DNA of 41,701 bases from MVRV01 sp964646755 (GCA_964646755.1 CAZYIE010000030.1:1-41701), one strand, 5' to 3'. Shown: positions 14,494 to 24,361, counted from the first letter of the stretch. The notes: generated by a model not told the origin, from the letters alone. Translations and numbers: made by a program.

Positions 14494-15720
14494 TTACAGG
14501 TCGTCAATATGACTCTTAGCGTGTCCTTTATGGACGGGAAGTTTTACGGTAAATATGGTGCCCCTTCCTTCTTCCGATTCCACCAGAATTTGGCCCGAAT
14601 ATGACTCTACCATAGTCTTCACACTGGCAAGTCCCAGTCCTGTTCCGCGGCCTACAGGTTTTGTCGTAAAATCCGGGAAAAAAATATTGGGCAAATCCTT
14701 TTTGGAGATCCCCTCTCCCGTGTCGGCTACTTCTATTGTGACCATTGTGCCGTCCGTGCTGGTCTTAATGGTAAGCCGTCTCTCAGGCATATTTTCCATA
14801 GCGTCAATAGAATTTTTGATCAGGTTATCCAGAATCTGTTTTATCTGGATGGGTTTTGCCTCAACCAAAGGAAGAGTTTCGGCAAGTTCAAATTTAGTGG
14901 ATATTTTGTATCTGTAAAGGGGATTTATTCTGAAAAATATATCTTCTTCGCCTATGGTTTTGTTTATGTCTACATCCTCAGTTCGAAAACTATCCTCGTT
15001 CCTTGCATGAAGGAGAATTTCTGAGATAATCTTGCCCAATTGATCTGCGCTGGATTTCGTTGTGGCAAACCACTGTCGTAAACTTTCAATGTCCGGCGCC
15101 GTGTCTTCCAAAATATCTTGAATAAGGCTTAAGGCACCCTGCACCACGGTTAAGGAATTGTTCAGGTTATGAACTATCTGTGCGGCGTGTTTTCCGATTT
15201 CCACAGCGCTTTCAGCAGCAAGGAGCTGGCGCGTTCTTGCCTGCACATTTTGTTCCAGCAGGATATTATGGTTTTCAAGCTTACTTAAAAGATCGCGTCT
15301 GTCCTGCTGGAGATTAAATAAATCCACTGCCTGTCTTATGACGATTTTAAGTTCGCCGCTCTCAAATGGTTTGACTATATAGCGGTAGACGTTTCTCTCG
15401 TTGATGGCACTTAAAATCGTATGTATGTCGGATCTTCCCGATAACACCAACCTAATGACATCGGGATTAATCTGTTCGACCTTCCGCAACAAAGTAAAAC
15501 CATCCATTTCGGGCATTGAAATGTCGGTAACGAGGACATGGACAGGTTCATTGGCGAGAATATCAAGCGCTTCTCCGGCTCGCTTTGCAACCAAAAGTCT
15601 ATAGGACTCAGTCCGGAGGATCCTTTTTATGGAACTTAAAATGTTTACTTCATCATCAACAATCAGTACCGTGCGATATTCTTTTTTCTCAGCTCTATCG
15701 GACTCGTAAGCATTTTCCAT
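14494..15720 (-). CDS. Receiver domain-histidine kinase
   Basis: A 408-residue soluble signalling protein with reversed hybrid order. A CheY-like receiver (about 14-130; phospho-acceptor D66 in VLVTDISMPEMDG, and YIVKPF) is followed by a coiled linker, a HisKA-like dimerisation helix (HAAQIVHNLNN, putative phospho-His 184) and a HATPase domain (about 285-400) with N box LDNLIKNSIDA, G1 DTGEGIS and G2 GTGLGLA. No membrane span is present. I prefer ATG 15720 (AGGG eight bases upstream) to a TTG at 15750. It lies 20 bases upstream of archease-rtcB, so it may be cotranscribed with the RNA-repair genes. The partner kinase or output regulator is not in the window. Confidence 0.88.
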   Translation of the reverse strand: MENAYESDRAEKKEYRTVLIVDDEVNILSSIKRILRTESYRLLVAKRAGEALDILANEPVHVLVTDISMPEMDGFTLLRKVEQINPDVIRLVLSGRSDIHTILSAINERNVYRYIVKPFESGELKIVIRQAVDLFNLQQDRRDLLSKLENHNILLEQNVQARTRQLLAAESAVEIGKHAAQIVHNLNNSLTVVQGALSLIQDILEDTAPDIESLRQWFATTKSSADQLGKIISEILLHARNEDSFRTEDVDINKTIGEEDIFFRINPLYRYKISTKFELAETLPLVEAKPIQIKQILDNLIKNSIDAMENMPERRLTIKTSTDGTMVTIEVADTGEGISKKDLPNIFFPDFTTKPVGRGTGLGLASVKTMVESYSGQILVESEEGRGTIFTVKLPVHKGHAKSHIDDL

Positions 15721-15813
15721 ACTGGAGGCCCTGTTGATGAATAAAAGCAATCTTTCCGATTTTTTTTAATTGTTAATTGGAATCAACTCCACCGCTCAAT
15801 AAACTGCAATGAT

Positions 15814-18312
15814 TTATTCTTCAGTTTCTTCTGTTACCAGATCCGTCTCCTCATCACCGTTAGTGGCGTCATCCTTATCGTCGGCCTCCTGTGTCGTACG
15901 GGCCACGCCGACCAGCTTTTCTTCCGGATCGAGTTCAATTAATTTAACGCCCTGGGTAACGCGATGATTGATCGGGACTTCTTGCACCTTGAGACGGATA
16001 ACTTTCCCGGCATTGCTTATCAGCATAATATTTTCTTCGCCGGTAACTTGCAGCACGCCGGAAACATTGCCAACTTTGGGCACTGTTTTTAAATTCATCG
16101 TTCCCTTGCCACCACGGGTTTGCACCCGATACTCTTCAATGGGTGTGCACTTACCGAATCCATTTTCGGAAACAGTCAGCATGAAAGTGCCGTTGGCGGG
16201 AATTTCCACACCGATAACATCATCGCCTTCATCCAGATTAATACCGCGGACACCTCGGGCTGTACGGCCCATATCGCGGACATCATCTTCTTTGAAACGA
16301 ATAGCCATACCCAGCCGCGTTGCCAGAAAGATGTCCTGATTGCCCATTGTTAAATGCACATCCACCAGCTCATCACCCTCATCAATCGAAACGGCAATGA
16401 TACCGCCGGAACGTGGATTGGAGTAAGCAGCCAAATCGGTCTTTTTGATGACACCTTTTTTCGTAACCATGACCACAAATTTATCGGCAGCAAATTCTCG
16501 GACCGGCAAGGTCGCGCTGACGCGCTCACCCGGAGCCAAATTTACCAGATTGACCATAGCCTTGCCTTTGGCTGCCCGTCCCGCCTGAGGCAATTGATAC
16601 ACTTTCACCCAGTGCACTTTCCCGGTATTGGTAAAAATAAGCAGGTAGTGGTGAGTGGAGGCGATAAAGATTTTTTCGACAAAATCTTCTTCCTTGGTGC
16701 CCATGCCCATTTTGCCGCGGCCGCCCCGGTGCTGGCTTTTGTACAGAGTGACCGGATTGCGCTTAATATAACCGCTGTGGGTAATCGTCACCATCATGTC
16801 TTCTTCGACAATCATGTCTTCAATATTGATATCTTCGGTGCTCGCCACAATTTCCGTCCGGCGCTCATCGGCGTAACGTTCTTTTATTTCCATAAGTTCG
16901 TCAATAATCACTTGCAGCACTTTTTGTGGATCAGCTAAGATTCCGGCGAGTTTGGTAATAAGCAGGGTCACCTCCGCGTATTCTTCATCAATTTTCGCCC
17001 GTTCCAATCCAGTCAGACGTTGCAGCCGCATTTCCAGAATAGCCTTAGCCTGAATTTCGGATAATTTAAACTTGGTACATAGCGCCACCGTCGCTTCGGC
17101 GGCGTTTTTGGACGCCTTGATGACTTTGATGACTTCATCGATGTTGTTCAGGGCAATGATGTAGCCTTCTAAAATATGCGCCCGCTCGCGGGCGCGAGCC
17201 AGTTCAAACTGAGTGCGGCGGACAACCACTTCTTTCCGGAAAGCAACGAATTTATCGAGTACCTCTTTGAGGTTAAAAACCTGCGGGCGTCCTTCCGAAA
17301 TTGCCAGCATATTAATGCCGAAGGAGACTTCCATTTGCGTGAATTTATAAAGCTGATTGAGAATGACTGCGGAACTCTCATCACGCTTGAGATCAATGAC
17401 CACACGGATACCATCACGATCCGACTCGTCACGCAAATCGGAAATACCGCCGATTTTCTTATCGCGCACCAGTTCGGCTATTTTTTCGATGAGCGTCGCC
17501 TTGTTGACCTGATATGGCAATTCAGTAACAACTATTGTTTCCCTGTCGTTACGGGCATTCTTTTCAATTAGTGCGCGTGCCCGGACACGGATAATACCGC
17601 GTCCTGTTTTGTAAGCAGACAGAATGCCTTCGCGACCGTTGATAAATCCGGCAGTCGGAAAATCCGGTCCGGGGATATGACGCATCAACTGCTCAATGGT
17701 AATCTCCGGAGTTTTAATAAGGGCAATGGTACCATTAATAATTTCTGTCAGATTGTGGGGCGGAATATTGGTTGCCATACCAACTGCAATACCCGAAGTT
17801 CCGTTCAACAGTAAAAGTGGCAGACGCGTCGCGAGAAGTGATGGCTCCATCAAGGATTCATCATAATTGGGCACGTAATCGACTGTATTTTTCTCCAGAT
17901 CGGCCATTACTTCATCGGCAATACGCGATAAGCGGCTTTCCGTATAACGCATGGCCGCAGGCGGATCACCGTCAATCGAGCCGAAGTTTCCCTGTCCATC
18001 AATCAGCATGTAACGCAAAGAAAAATCCTGCGCCATACGCACCAGCGTGTCATAAATAGCCGCATCACCGTGCGGGTGATATTTACCCATGATATCACCG
18101 ACCACACGGGCACATTTCTTATAGGGTTTATTGTGGCGGTAACCCATTTCATACATGGAATATAAAATGCGGCGATGCACCGGTTTTAGGCCGTCGCGCA
18201 CATCGGGAAGCGCCCGACCGATGATGACACTCATGGAATAATCCATGTATGATTTTTTCATTTCATCTTCTATATTCACCAGCGTTTGCTTATGGTGGAT
18301 ATCACGTTCCAT
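15814..18312 (-). CDS. gyrA: DNA gyrase subunit A
   Basis: An 832-residue GyrA, the normal length. The breakage-reunion domain holds the catalytic tyrosine (Y123 in AAMRYTESRL), and the C-terminal beta-pinwheel contains the GyrA box (QHRGGRG), which separates gyrase from topoisomerase IV. The C-terminal tail is acidic. At the position equivalent to E. coli Ser83 there is alanine (A84 in HGDAAIYD). The ATG at 18312 follows AGGAAGGA; an earlier in-frame start would add nine residues without support. It lies 73 bases downstream of gyrB in the same direction. Confidence 0.97.
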   Translation of the reverse strand: MERDIHHKQTLVNIEDEMKKSYMDYSMSVIIGRALPDVRDGLKPVHRRILYSMYEMGYRHNKPYKKCARVVGDIMGKYHPHGDAAIYDTLVRMAQDFSLRYMLIDGQGNFGSIDGDPPAAMRYTESRLSRIADEVMADLEKNTVDYVPNYDESLMEPSLLATRLPLLLLNGTSGIAVGMATNIPPHNLTEIINGTIALIKTPEITIEQLMRHIPGPDFPTAGFINGREGILSAYKTGRGIIRVRARALIEKNARNDRETIVVTELPYQVNKATLIEKIAELVRDKKIGGISDLRDESDRDGIRVVIDLKRDESSAVILNQLYKFTQMEVSFGINMLAISEGRPQVFNLKEVLDKFVAFRKEVVVRRTQFELARARERAHILEGYIIALNNIDEVIKVIKASKNAAEATVALCTKFKLSEIQAKAILEMRLQRLTGLERAKIDEEYAEVTLLITKLAGILADPQKVLQVIIDELMEIKERYADERRTEIVASTEDINIEDMIVEEDMMVTITHSGYIKRNPVTLYKSQHRGGRGKMGMGTKEEDFVEKIFIASTHHYLLIFTNTGKVHWVKVYQLPQAGRAAKGKAMVNLVNLAPGERVSATLPVREFAADKFVVMVTKKGVIKKTDLAAYSNPRSGGIIAVSIDEGDELVDVHLTMGNQDIFLATRLGMAIRFKEDDVRDMGRTARGVRGINLDEGDDVIGVEIPANGTFMLTVSENGFGKCTPIEEYRVQTRGGKGTMNLKTVPKVGNVSGVLQVTGEENIMLISNAGKVIRLKVQEVPINHRVTQGVKLIELDPEEKLVGVARTTQEADDKDDATNGDEETDLVTEETEE

Positions 18313-18385
18313 TTTGTTCCTTCCTCTCTTGTTACACAAGCCGGTAAATAATTCCCGGCGTCATTGTTATATTTTCAATTCTCAG

Positions 18386-20788
18386 CTAGATGTCTAAATT
18401 GGAAACATGCATGGCGTTTTGAAAAATAAATTCGCGGCGCGGTTCCACCTGATCGCCCATGAGCGTGGTAAATATTTCATCAGCCAGAACAGCATCTTCT
18501 ACCGTCACCTGCAACAGTGTGCGTTTTTCGGGATTCATTGTTGTTTCCCAGAGCTGTTCGGGATTCATTTCACCTAGACCCTTGTAGCGCTGCACAGTCA
18601 TCCCCTTTTTGCCCAACCTAACAACATGATCTACCAGATCCTTAGCGCTTTCCAATAAGACCGGCGTTACTTCATCGGCAAGATCGCGATAAGGAGCTTC
18701 CCCGATGATCGATACCTGAGACAGTAGGGATTTTATTTCCGTAAATTGCGGTGAGCGGAATATCTCTCTATCCATGCACTTTGCTTGGACTTCACCGTTT
18801 TTCTGCAAACTGAAGATAATTTTAAATCCGCCGTGATCCTGATCAGTGTCTATTTGAAAATTGGCTAAATTAACACCTATGATCCCGACAGCTCTTGCGG
18901 CAATCGGTAGAAGTAATTTATCACTTTTAAAACTGTCATCAGTTAAGGAAGAATCAGCGGCAAGGATACGAATTAAATATCCGTCACGTCCTTCCTTTTC
19001 AAAACGAGCAATCAATTCTTCAATGCGCATTACTTTTTTAATCAAAGCCAGTAGTTTATTGCCGGTAACCGGAAATGGAGAACCGTCACCCATTACGAGT
19101 TTGACCTTCTCTACACCGTTTTCCAAAACATATGTTTTCATACTATCTTCATTTTGCAGATAGAGCTCTTTTTTCTTTTCCACCACTTTATAAAGCGGCG
19201 GCTGAGCGATAAATAAATAACCCCTTTCAATCAATTCCCGCATCTGGCGGAAAAAGAAAGTCAACAGCAGCGTGCGAATATGGGCACCGTCCACATCCGC
19301 ATCCGTCATGATAATTACTTTATGATAACGCAATTTACTGATATCATAATCATCAGCGCCAATACCCGCGCCAAAAGCCGTAACCATTGTTTTTATTTCT
19401 TCATTTTGCAGCATTTTATCGAAACGTGCTTTTTCTACGTTTAAAACTTTACCACGCAGAGGCAAAATAGCCTGGTTTTTACGGTCGCGGCCCTGCTTGG
19501 CGGAACCACCGGCGGAATCTCCTTCCACTAAATAAATTTCACTGAGCGCCGGGTCCTTTTCCTGACAGTCGGCCAGTTTTCCCGGCAACGCTCCCACTTC
19601 CAGAGCGCTTTTGCGGCGAGTTAGTTCCCTGGCTCTGCGAGCAGCATCGCGGGCACGAGCAGCATCCAGACATTTATTCATTATTTGTTTAGCAATAGAT
19701 GGATTTTCTTCCAAATAGCTGCCGATTTTTTCGTAAACAATACCTTCCACCAGACCGCGTACTTCACTGTTACCCAGTTTTGTTTTTGTCTGTCCTTCAA
19801 ATTGAGGGTTTTTAACTTTAACGCTGATAACACAAGCCAATCCTTCTCGTAAATCCTCTCCCCTCAACGATTCTTTACCATCTTTAATTATCTTGTTATT
19901 AGTGGCATAAGAATTAAAAACGCGTGTCAACGCTGAGCGAAAACCACTTAAATGTGTTCCTCCCTCTGTTGTATTAATACTATTGGCAAAAGCAAAAATA
20001 TTTTCCAGATATGTTTCATTGTATTGCAGAGCAACTTCTACAGAACAGTCTTCCTTTGCCCCGGTGATAAAAATTGGATCTTTATGTAAAACTTTTTTAT
20101 TACGATTGATATATTCTACAAAAGAAACAATTCCACCCTTGTAAAAGAATTCATTACTTTTATCGGTCCGTTCATCAGTTAATATTATTTTAACACCAGA
20201 ATTAAGAAATGCTAATTCTCTTAGGCGATTAGCAATAATATCAAAACTAAATTCACTCTCTTCAAATATTTCATCATCAGGTAAAAAAGTTACTTTTGTT
20301 CCCTTTCCACGTGTTTTACCACCCATTTCGAGTGGTCCATTTGGCACACCACGTGTATATGTTTGGATGTATACATTACCATCTCGGCGCACTTCTAATT
20401 CGCACATCTTGGAAAGAGCATTAACTACAGAAACTCCAACACCATGAAGACCGCCGGAAATCTTATAAGAATCATTAGAAAACTTGCCACCGGCGTGTAG
20501 TTTGGTCATAACAACTTCCGCCGCCGATACACCTTCCGTTTTATGAATATCTACTGGAATACCACGACCATTATCTTCAACAACTATACTATTATCAACC
20601 CGAATTTTTACAGAAATTGTATCACAATAACCACCTGCTGCTTCATCAATACTATTATCAACAACTTCGTAAACAAGATGGTGTAACCCTTCTTTTCCTG
20701 TTGAACCTATATACATAGCTGGCCTGATCCGCACAGCTTCCAGGCCTTCCAGTACTTTAATACTATCCGCATCATACTTATGTGTCAT
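18386..20788 (-). CDS. gyrB: DNA gyrase subunit B
   Basis: An 800-residue GyrB with a GHKL ATPase domain (GLHHLVYEVVDNSIDEA, DNGRGIPVD, GLHGVGVSVVNALS), a transducer domain, TOPRIM (IYLVEGDSAGGSAKQGRDR and DADVDGAHIRTLL) and the C-terminal GLGEMNPEQLWETTM. It supplies ATP hydrolysis for negative supercoiling with GyrA. The ATG at 20788 has AAAGAG upstream. Between dnaN and gyrB, where recF often resides, only 41 bases are present. Confidence 0.97.
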   Translation of the reverse strand: MTHKYDADSIKVLEGLEAVRIRPAMYIGSTGKEGLHHLVYEVVDNSIDEAAGGYCDTISVKIRVDNSIVVEDNGRGIPVDIHKTEGVSAAEVVMTKLHAGGKFSNDSYKISGGLHGVGVSVVNALSKMCELEVRRDGNVYIQTYTRGVPNGPLEMGGKTRGKGTKVTFLPDDEIFEESEFSFDIIANRLRELAFLNSGVKIILTDERTDKSNEFFYKGGIVSFVEYINRNKKVLHKDPIFITGAKEDCSVEVALQYNETYLENIFAFANSINTTEGGTHLSGFRSALTRVFNSYATNNKIIKDGKESLRGEDLREGLACVISVKVKNPQFEGQTKTKLGNSEVRGLVEGIVYEKIGSYLEENPSIAKQIMNKCLDAARARDAARRARELTRRKSALEVGALPGKLADCQEKDPALSEIYLVEGDSAGGSAKQGRDRKNQAILPLRGKVLNVEKARFDKMLQNEEIKTMVTAFGAGIGADDYDISKLRYHKVIIMTDADVDGAHIRTLLLTFFFRQMRELIERGYLFIAQPPLYKVVEKKKELYLQNEDSMKTYVLENGVEKVKLVMGDGSPFPVTGNKLLALIKKVMRIEELIARFEKEGRDGYLIRILAADSSLTDDSFKSDKLLLPIAARAVGIIGVNLANFQIDTDQDHGGFKIIFSLQKNGEVQAKCMDREIFRSPQFTEIKSLLSQVSIIGEAPYRDLADEVTPVLLESAKDLVDHVVRLGKKGMTVQRYKGLGEMNPEQLWETTMNPEKRTLLQVTVEDAVLADEIFTTLMGDQVEPRREFIFQNAMHVSNLDI

Positions 20789-20829
20789 ATCGACTCTTTA
20801 ACTCCCCGCTTGGAATAAGATTTTATAAT

Positions 20830-21939
20830 CTAAATTTTCAAAGGCATAACAATACATAAAAAATTATCACTTTCCGCAGATTTAATTACCGACGGTTTTA
20901 ATCCCTGACCTACCTCAAATAAAATATTATCACCAGTAATCACAGAAATAGCGTCAATTAAATAATTAACATTAAATCCAACATCAATATCATCACCGCC
21001 ATATGTAATATCTATTTCTTCCATAGCTTCTCCGACATCTAAATTTGTCGAATTTAAAATCATCTTTCCATTGGAAAAAGATAAAATCACTCCACTGTAA
21101 CGCTCCGACGATACAACATTCATCCTTTTTAATGCATGCAGGAACGATTCTTTTTCTAAAACAACACCAATTCCTTTTTCCGCAGGAATTACTCTTTTAT
21201 AATCAGGATAATCAGCATCTACTAAACTAACTTTTAAAACAGTATTTTCTGTTTTAACTATTAACATGTTTTTATGCAGACCTAATCCCACACTTTCATT
21301 TTCATCAATAATTTTCTTTACTTCCAATAATCCTTTGCGCGGAATAATTATGCCTTTAGCCATTTCCTCGCAAAATTCCGATGTTTCTCCTTTAGCTAAA
21401 GCCAACCTATGACCATCAGTTGCTACCATTCTGAAAATTGCACTTGTTCCTTCCGATCCTGCTTCCAATAGAACTCCATTTAAATTTTTTCTCATTTCGT
21501 CTGTTGCCATTGCAAAGGCCGTTTTATTAATTAAATCTTTTAAAACAATTCCTTTAATATTATAAAATTTAACATCTTTATCATCTGTAATACTTGGAAA
21601 ATCATCTGCCGGTAAACCGGGAATTTTATAAACTGCTCTTTGACAAGATATTTTAACAACGTTATTGTTCCTGGTAAAATGAATCACTTCGCCTTGTATT
21701 TCCCTGACCATCTCATATAGTTTTTTAGCAGATAGTGTTATTTCTCCTTTTTCTGCTACTTCCGCATCGTAATCAGAAATTAAACTAATTTCTCTGTCTG
21801 TGGCTATAATTTTAAGTTTATTATGATCTGTGGTTAAAAGCACATTATTCAAAATAGGCATTGTTGTCTTTTTTTCGACAATTCCCAATGTTTTTTGAAT
21901 ACCATCCAGAAAGGTGTTTCTATTTATTTTAAACTCCAT
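20830..21939 (-). CDS. dnaN: DNA polymerase III beta sliding clamp
   Basis: A 369-residue beta clamp with the three repeated clamp domains: the N-terminal FKINRNTFLDGIQKTLGIV, the KTTMPILNNVLL segment, the VATDGHRLALAKGE centre and the C-terminal CIVMPLKI that forms part of the partner-binding cleft. It encircles DNA and tethers the replicative polymerase. A strong AGGGGGG precedes the ATG. The gene follows dnaA across an AT-rich spacer that may be part of oriC. Confidence 0.97.
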   Translation of the reverse strand: MEFKINRNTFLDGIQKTLGIVEKKTTMPILNNVLLTTDHNKLKIIATDREISLISDYDAEVAEKGEITLSAKKLYEMVREIQGEVIHFTRNNNVVKISCQRAVYKIPGLPADDFPSITDDKDVKFYNIKGIVLKDLINKTAFAMATDEMRKNLNGVLLEAGSEGTSAIFRMVATDGHRLALAKGETSEFCEEMAKGIIIPRKGLLEVKKIIDENESVGLGLHKNMLIVKTENTVLKVSLVDADYPDYKRVIPAEKGIGVVLEKESFLHALKRMNVVSSERYSGVILSFSNGKMILNSTNLDVGEAMEEIDITYGGDDIDVGFNVNYLIDAISVITGDNILFEVGQGLKPSVIKSAESDNFLCIVMPLKI

Positions 21940-21954
21940 TCTTTAACCCCCCTG

Positions 21955-22097
21955 TTTTTTATTATTTATTATTATTCGTTAATATATATAAATAGAATTA
22001 GTAATAAGACCTGTTCATATGTTTATTAATCCTATTTTATTAATTATTATATTAATATACACCATATTAAACTGTGGATAGATAATATAAAAAACTA
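21955..22097. other. Candidate oriC / DNA-unwinding region between dnaA and dnaN
   Basis: The dnaA-dnaN spacer is extremely AT-rich with long TTATTA and TAATAT runs and no coding potential. It contains a near-consensus DnaA box, TGTGGATAG (22073-22081; the consensus reverse complement is TGTGGATAA). The end of dnaA beside it carries an inverted ATCAAC...GTTGAT pair (about 22096-22111). The arrangement fits a bacterial origin or an autoregulatory DnaA site, but the number of good boxes is small. Confidence 0.5.
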
Positions 22098-23447
22098 TCA
22101 ACCATTGTTGATTACAATATTTTCAATTTCCTGAATTAAATTTTTTAATTTAGAATCAGTTTCTATGCATTTTACAATTTTATTATTAGCATAAATTACT
22201 GTTGAGTGATCACGGCCCCCTATTTTTTCACCAATATCAGGAAATGAATGGTCAGTTAATTTCCGAGATAGATACATAGCTATCTGTCTGGCGAAAACCA
22301 TATTTTTATTCTTATTATGAGCTTTGACATCAGATATTTTCACATTTAATTTTCCTGCTACTATTTTTACTATTTCATCAATACTAACTTCATGTTTTTC
22401 ATTATGTTTTAATAATTTACGCAAAACTTCCTTAACCAGGTCGAGATCAATTTCTCTGCCGGTAAGAGAGGAATATGCACAAATTCTAACTAAATAACCT
22501 TCTAATTCGCGAATATTAGACTCCACATGAGAGGCTATATAATGGGCAACATTGTTTGGTAAGGAGATTTTATTTTCCTGCATCTTTTTTTCAATAATGG
22601 CAATTTTTGTTTCAATTTCCGGTGGTTGAATGTCAGCAATTAATCCCCATTCAAAGCGGGAACGCAATCTTCCCTCTAAATTAGGTATATCTTTAGGAAA
22701 TTTATCACTACTAACAACAATTTGCTTACCGGAATCATGCAAGGTATTAAAAGTATGAAAAAATTCTTCCTGGGTCCGTTCTTTTCCCGCTAAAAAATGA
22801 ATGTCATCAATCAATAAACAGCCGATATTGCGATATCTTTCTCTAAATTTAGGCATTCGGTCATAGCGGATGGAATTAATCATTTCATTCATAAATTCTT
22901 CCGCAGATACATAGGTTATATGTAAATTAGGATGGGCGGACGCAGTTAATAGCCCAATAGCATTAAGTAGATGGGTTTTACCTAAACCGGAACCGCCATA
23001 AAGAAAAAGAGGATTATAGTTTTTTGCCGGCTGTTTAGCTACGGCAATCGATGCGGCATGAGCAAACTGATTGCAGGGACCAACGACAAATCTGTCAAAA
23101 GTGTAGTTAATATTGAGAGGGGATAAGTTTTTATTTCTAATCTCAACAGGTGCAGAATGTTTAGAAGTTTTATTTCCATCAGTTGTGAGATCAGATTTTT
23201 TTTCTTTATTCTTGGAAAGAACAAATTCAACATCAACATCAATTCCAATAATTTTTTCCAGCGCATTTTTGATATTGCTGGAATAATTATCTAAAAGCCA
23301 GTCCTTAAAAAATTTATTCGGTACAGCAAGCCGCACGCAATTATCTTCCATAGCGACAATTTCAATCGGCTTTATCCACGTATCAAAATTTTGCTTACTT
23401 AATTTATCCTGAATAACTTTAGTAGCTTTTTCCCAAACTGTTTCCAC
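22098..23447 (-). CDS. dnaA: Chromosomal replication initiator DnaA
   Basis: A 449-residue DnaA. Domain I (VWEKATKVIQDKLSKQNFDTWIKPI), a short domain II, the AAA+ domain III with Walker A GGSGLGKTHLL, Walker B CLLIDDIHFL and sensor regions, and the domain IV DNA-binding signature GGRDHSTVIYANNKI. It opens oriC and regulates its own gene. I start at GTG 23447, which follows AAAGG at good spacing and gives the family N-terminus; a longer frame would run back into the DnaA-box-like palindrome upstream. parB, parA and rsmG precede it on the same strand. Confidence 0.97.
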   Translation of the reverse strand: METVWEKATKVIQDKLSKQNFDTWIKPIEIVAMEDNCVRLAVPNKFFKDWLLDNYSSNIKNALEKIIGIDVDVEFVLSKNKEKKSDLTTDGNKTSKHSAPVEIRNKNLSPLNINYTFDRFVVGPCNQFAHAASIAVAKQPAKNYNPLFLYGGSGLGKTHLLNAIGLLTASAHPNLHITYVSAEEFMNEMINSIRYDRMPKFRERYRNIGCLLIDDIHFLAGKERTQEEFFHTFNTLHDSGKQIVVSSDKFPKDIPNLEGRLRSRFEWGLIADIQPPEIETKIAIIEKKMQENKISLPNNVAHYIASHVESNIRELEGYLVRICAYSSLTGREIDLDLVKEVLRKLLKHNEKHEVSIDEIVKIVAGKLNVKISDVKAHNKNKNMVFARQIAMYLSRKLTDHSFPDIGEKIGGRDHSTVIYANNKIVKCIETDSKLKNLIQEIENIVINNG

Positions 23448-23470
23448 AAACCAACCTTTTATAAACAATG

Positions 23471-23490
23471 TTATCAACAATTGTTGATAA
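23471..23490. promoter_or_regulatory. Paired inverted DnaA-box-like sites upstream of dnaA
   Basis: A perfect 20-bp palindrome whose arms are TTATCAACA and its complement, each one mismatch from the DnaA box TTATCCACA. It lies 24 bases before the dnaA start codon, where DnaA binding could autoregulate dnaA or form part of the origin. Confidence 0.55.
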
Positions 23491-23506
23491 ATAATTAAAA
23501 CTTTCC

Positions 23507-24361
23507 TTATATTAAATCATCCAGAATCAAACTTGCCAGTCGGTTTAATTCATCCAGCGATGTAAAACTGACTTCGATAATACCTTTTTGGGAGCTGCCT
23601 TTAATTTGCACTTTTGCCATAAATTTCACAGCTAATGCCCTTTCCAAATCGGCCAAGAAACGATCTTTATCAACAAATTTTTTGGCTGACGGTTTTGTTT
23701 TGAAGGTTTGTATTAGTCGCTCGGTTTCCCGAACGTTTAATCCCTTTTTTAAAATTAAATCCAGTACTTTATTTTGCTCATCCACCGAAGCAAAAGCCAG
23801 CAAACAACGCGCATGGCCTGATGTAATCTTTTTTTCCACTAATGCCGTTTTGGCTTTGGCTGGTAATTTTACAAGCCGTACGGTATTGGCAATCGTCGAG
23901 CGATCCTTGCCGACACGAACGGCAATTTCTTCCTGAGAAAGTTGGAACGTTTCAATTAATGTTATATAAGCATTAGCTTCTTCCAGGGGATTTAATTCTT
24001 CGCGCTGGATATTTTCAATGAGCGATATTTCCGCTGCTTCCATATCCGAAGCTTCACGAATGACGATAGGCACATCCTTTAATCCTGCCGCCTGGGCAGC
24101 CCGCCAACGGCGTTCACCGGCAATAATTTCATATCCTTTGGCTTGTTTACGGACAATTATCGGTTGGATGATGCCGCTTTTTTTAATAGAAGCAACAAGT
24201 TGCTTTTGATCCTGAGCGTTAAAATTTTTACGCGGTTGATAACGATTAGGGTGTAATTCTTCAATGCCACAGATCGTTTGCGGAATTTTCTTGCCGATAT
24301 CGTTAAGTAAATCGGGAAACATGGCACCAAGCCCTTTACCCAGTGCGTTTTTCTGTGCCAT
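23507..24361 (-). CDS. parB: Chromosome partitioning protein ParB
   Basis: A 284-residue chromosomal ParB/Spo0J. The N-terminal NALGKGLGAMFPDLL contacts ParA. The CTPase/ParB box contains RYQPRKNF and GERRWRAAQAAGL, the HTH is EEIAVRVGKDRSTIANTVRLVKLP, and a C-terminal dimerisation domain follows. It loads at parS and spreads as a CTP-dependent clamp. The ATG directly follows the parA stop codon, with GGGGGA inside the parA end as ribosome-binding site. No full parS site was seen in the window. Confidence 0.96.
   Translation of the reverse strand: MAQKNALGKGLGAMFPDLLNDIGKKIPQTICGIEELHPNRYQPRKNFNAQDQKQLVASIKKSGIIQPIIVRKQAKGYEIIAGERRWRAAQAAGLKDVPIVIREASDMEAAEISLIENIQREELNPLEEANAYITLIETFQLSQEEIAVRVGKDRSTIANTVRLVKLPAKAKTALVEKKITSGHARCLLAFASVDEQNKVLDLILKKGLNVRETERLIQTFKTKPSAKKFVDKDRFLADLERALAVKFMAKVQIKGSSQKGIIEVSFTSLDELNRLASLILDDLI

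Noticed and set aside
16354..16938. Long plus-strand frame opposite gyrA
   Set aside because: A shadow of gyrA codons; there is no ribosome-binding site or recognisable protein pattern.
20295..20360. CACGTG cores inside gyrB as possible parS sites
   Set aside because: Flanks do not match TGTTTCACGTGAAACA; they look like ordinary coding sequence.
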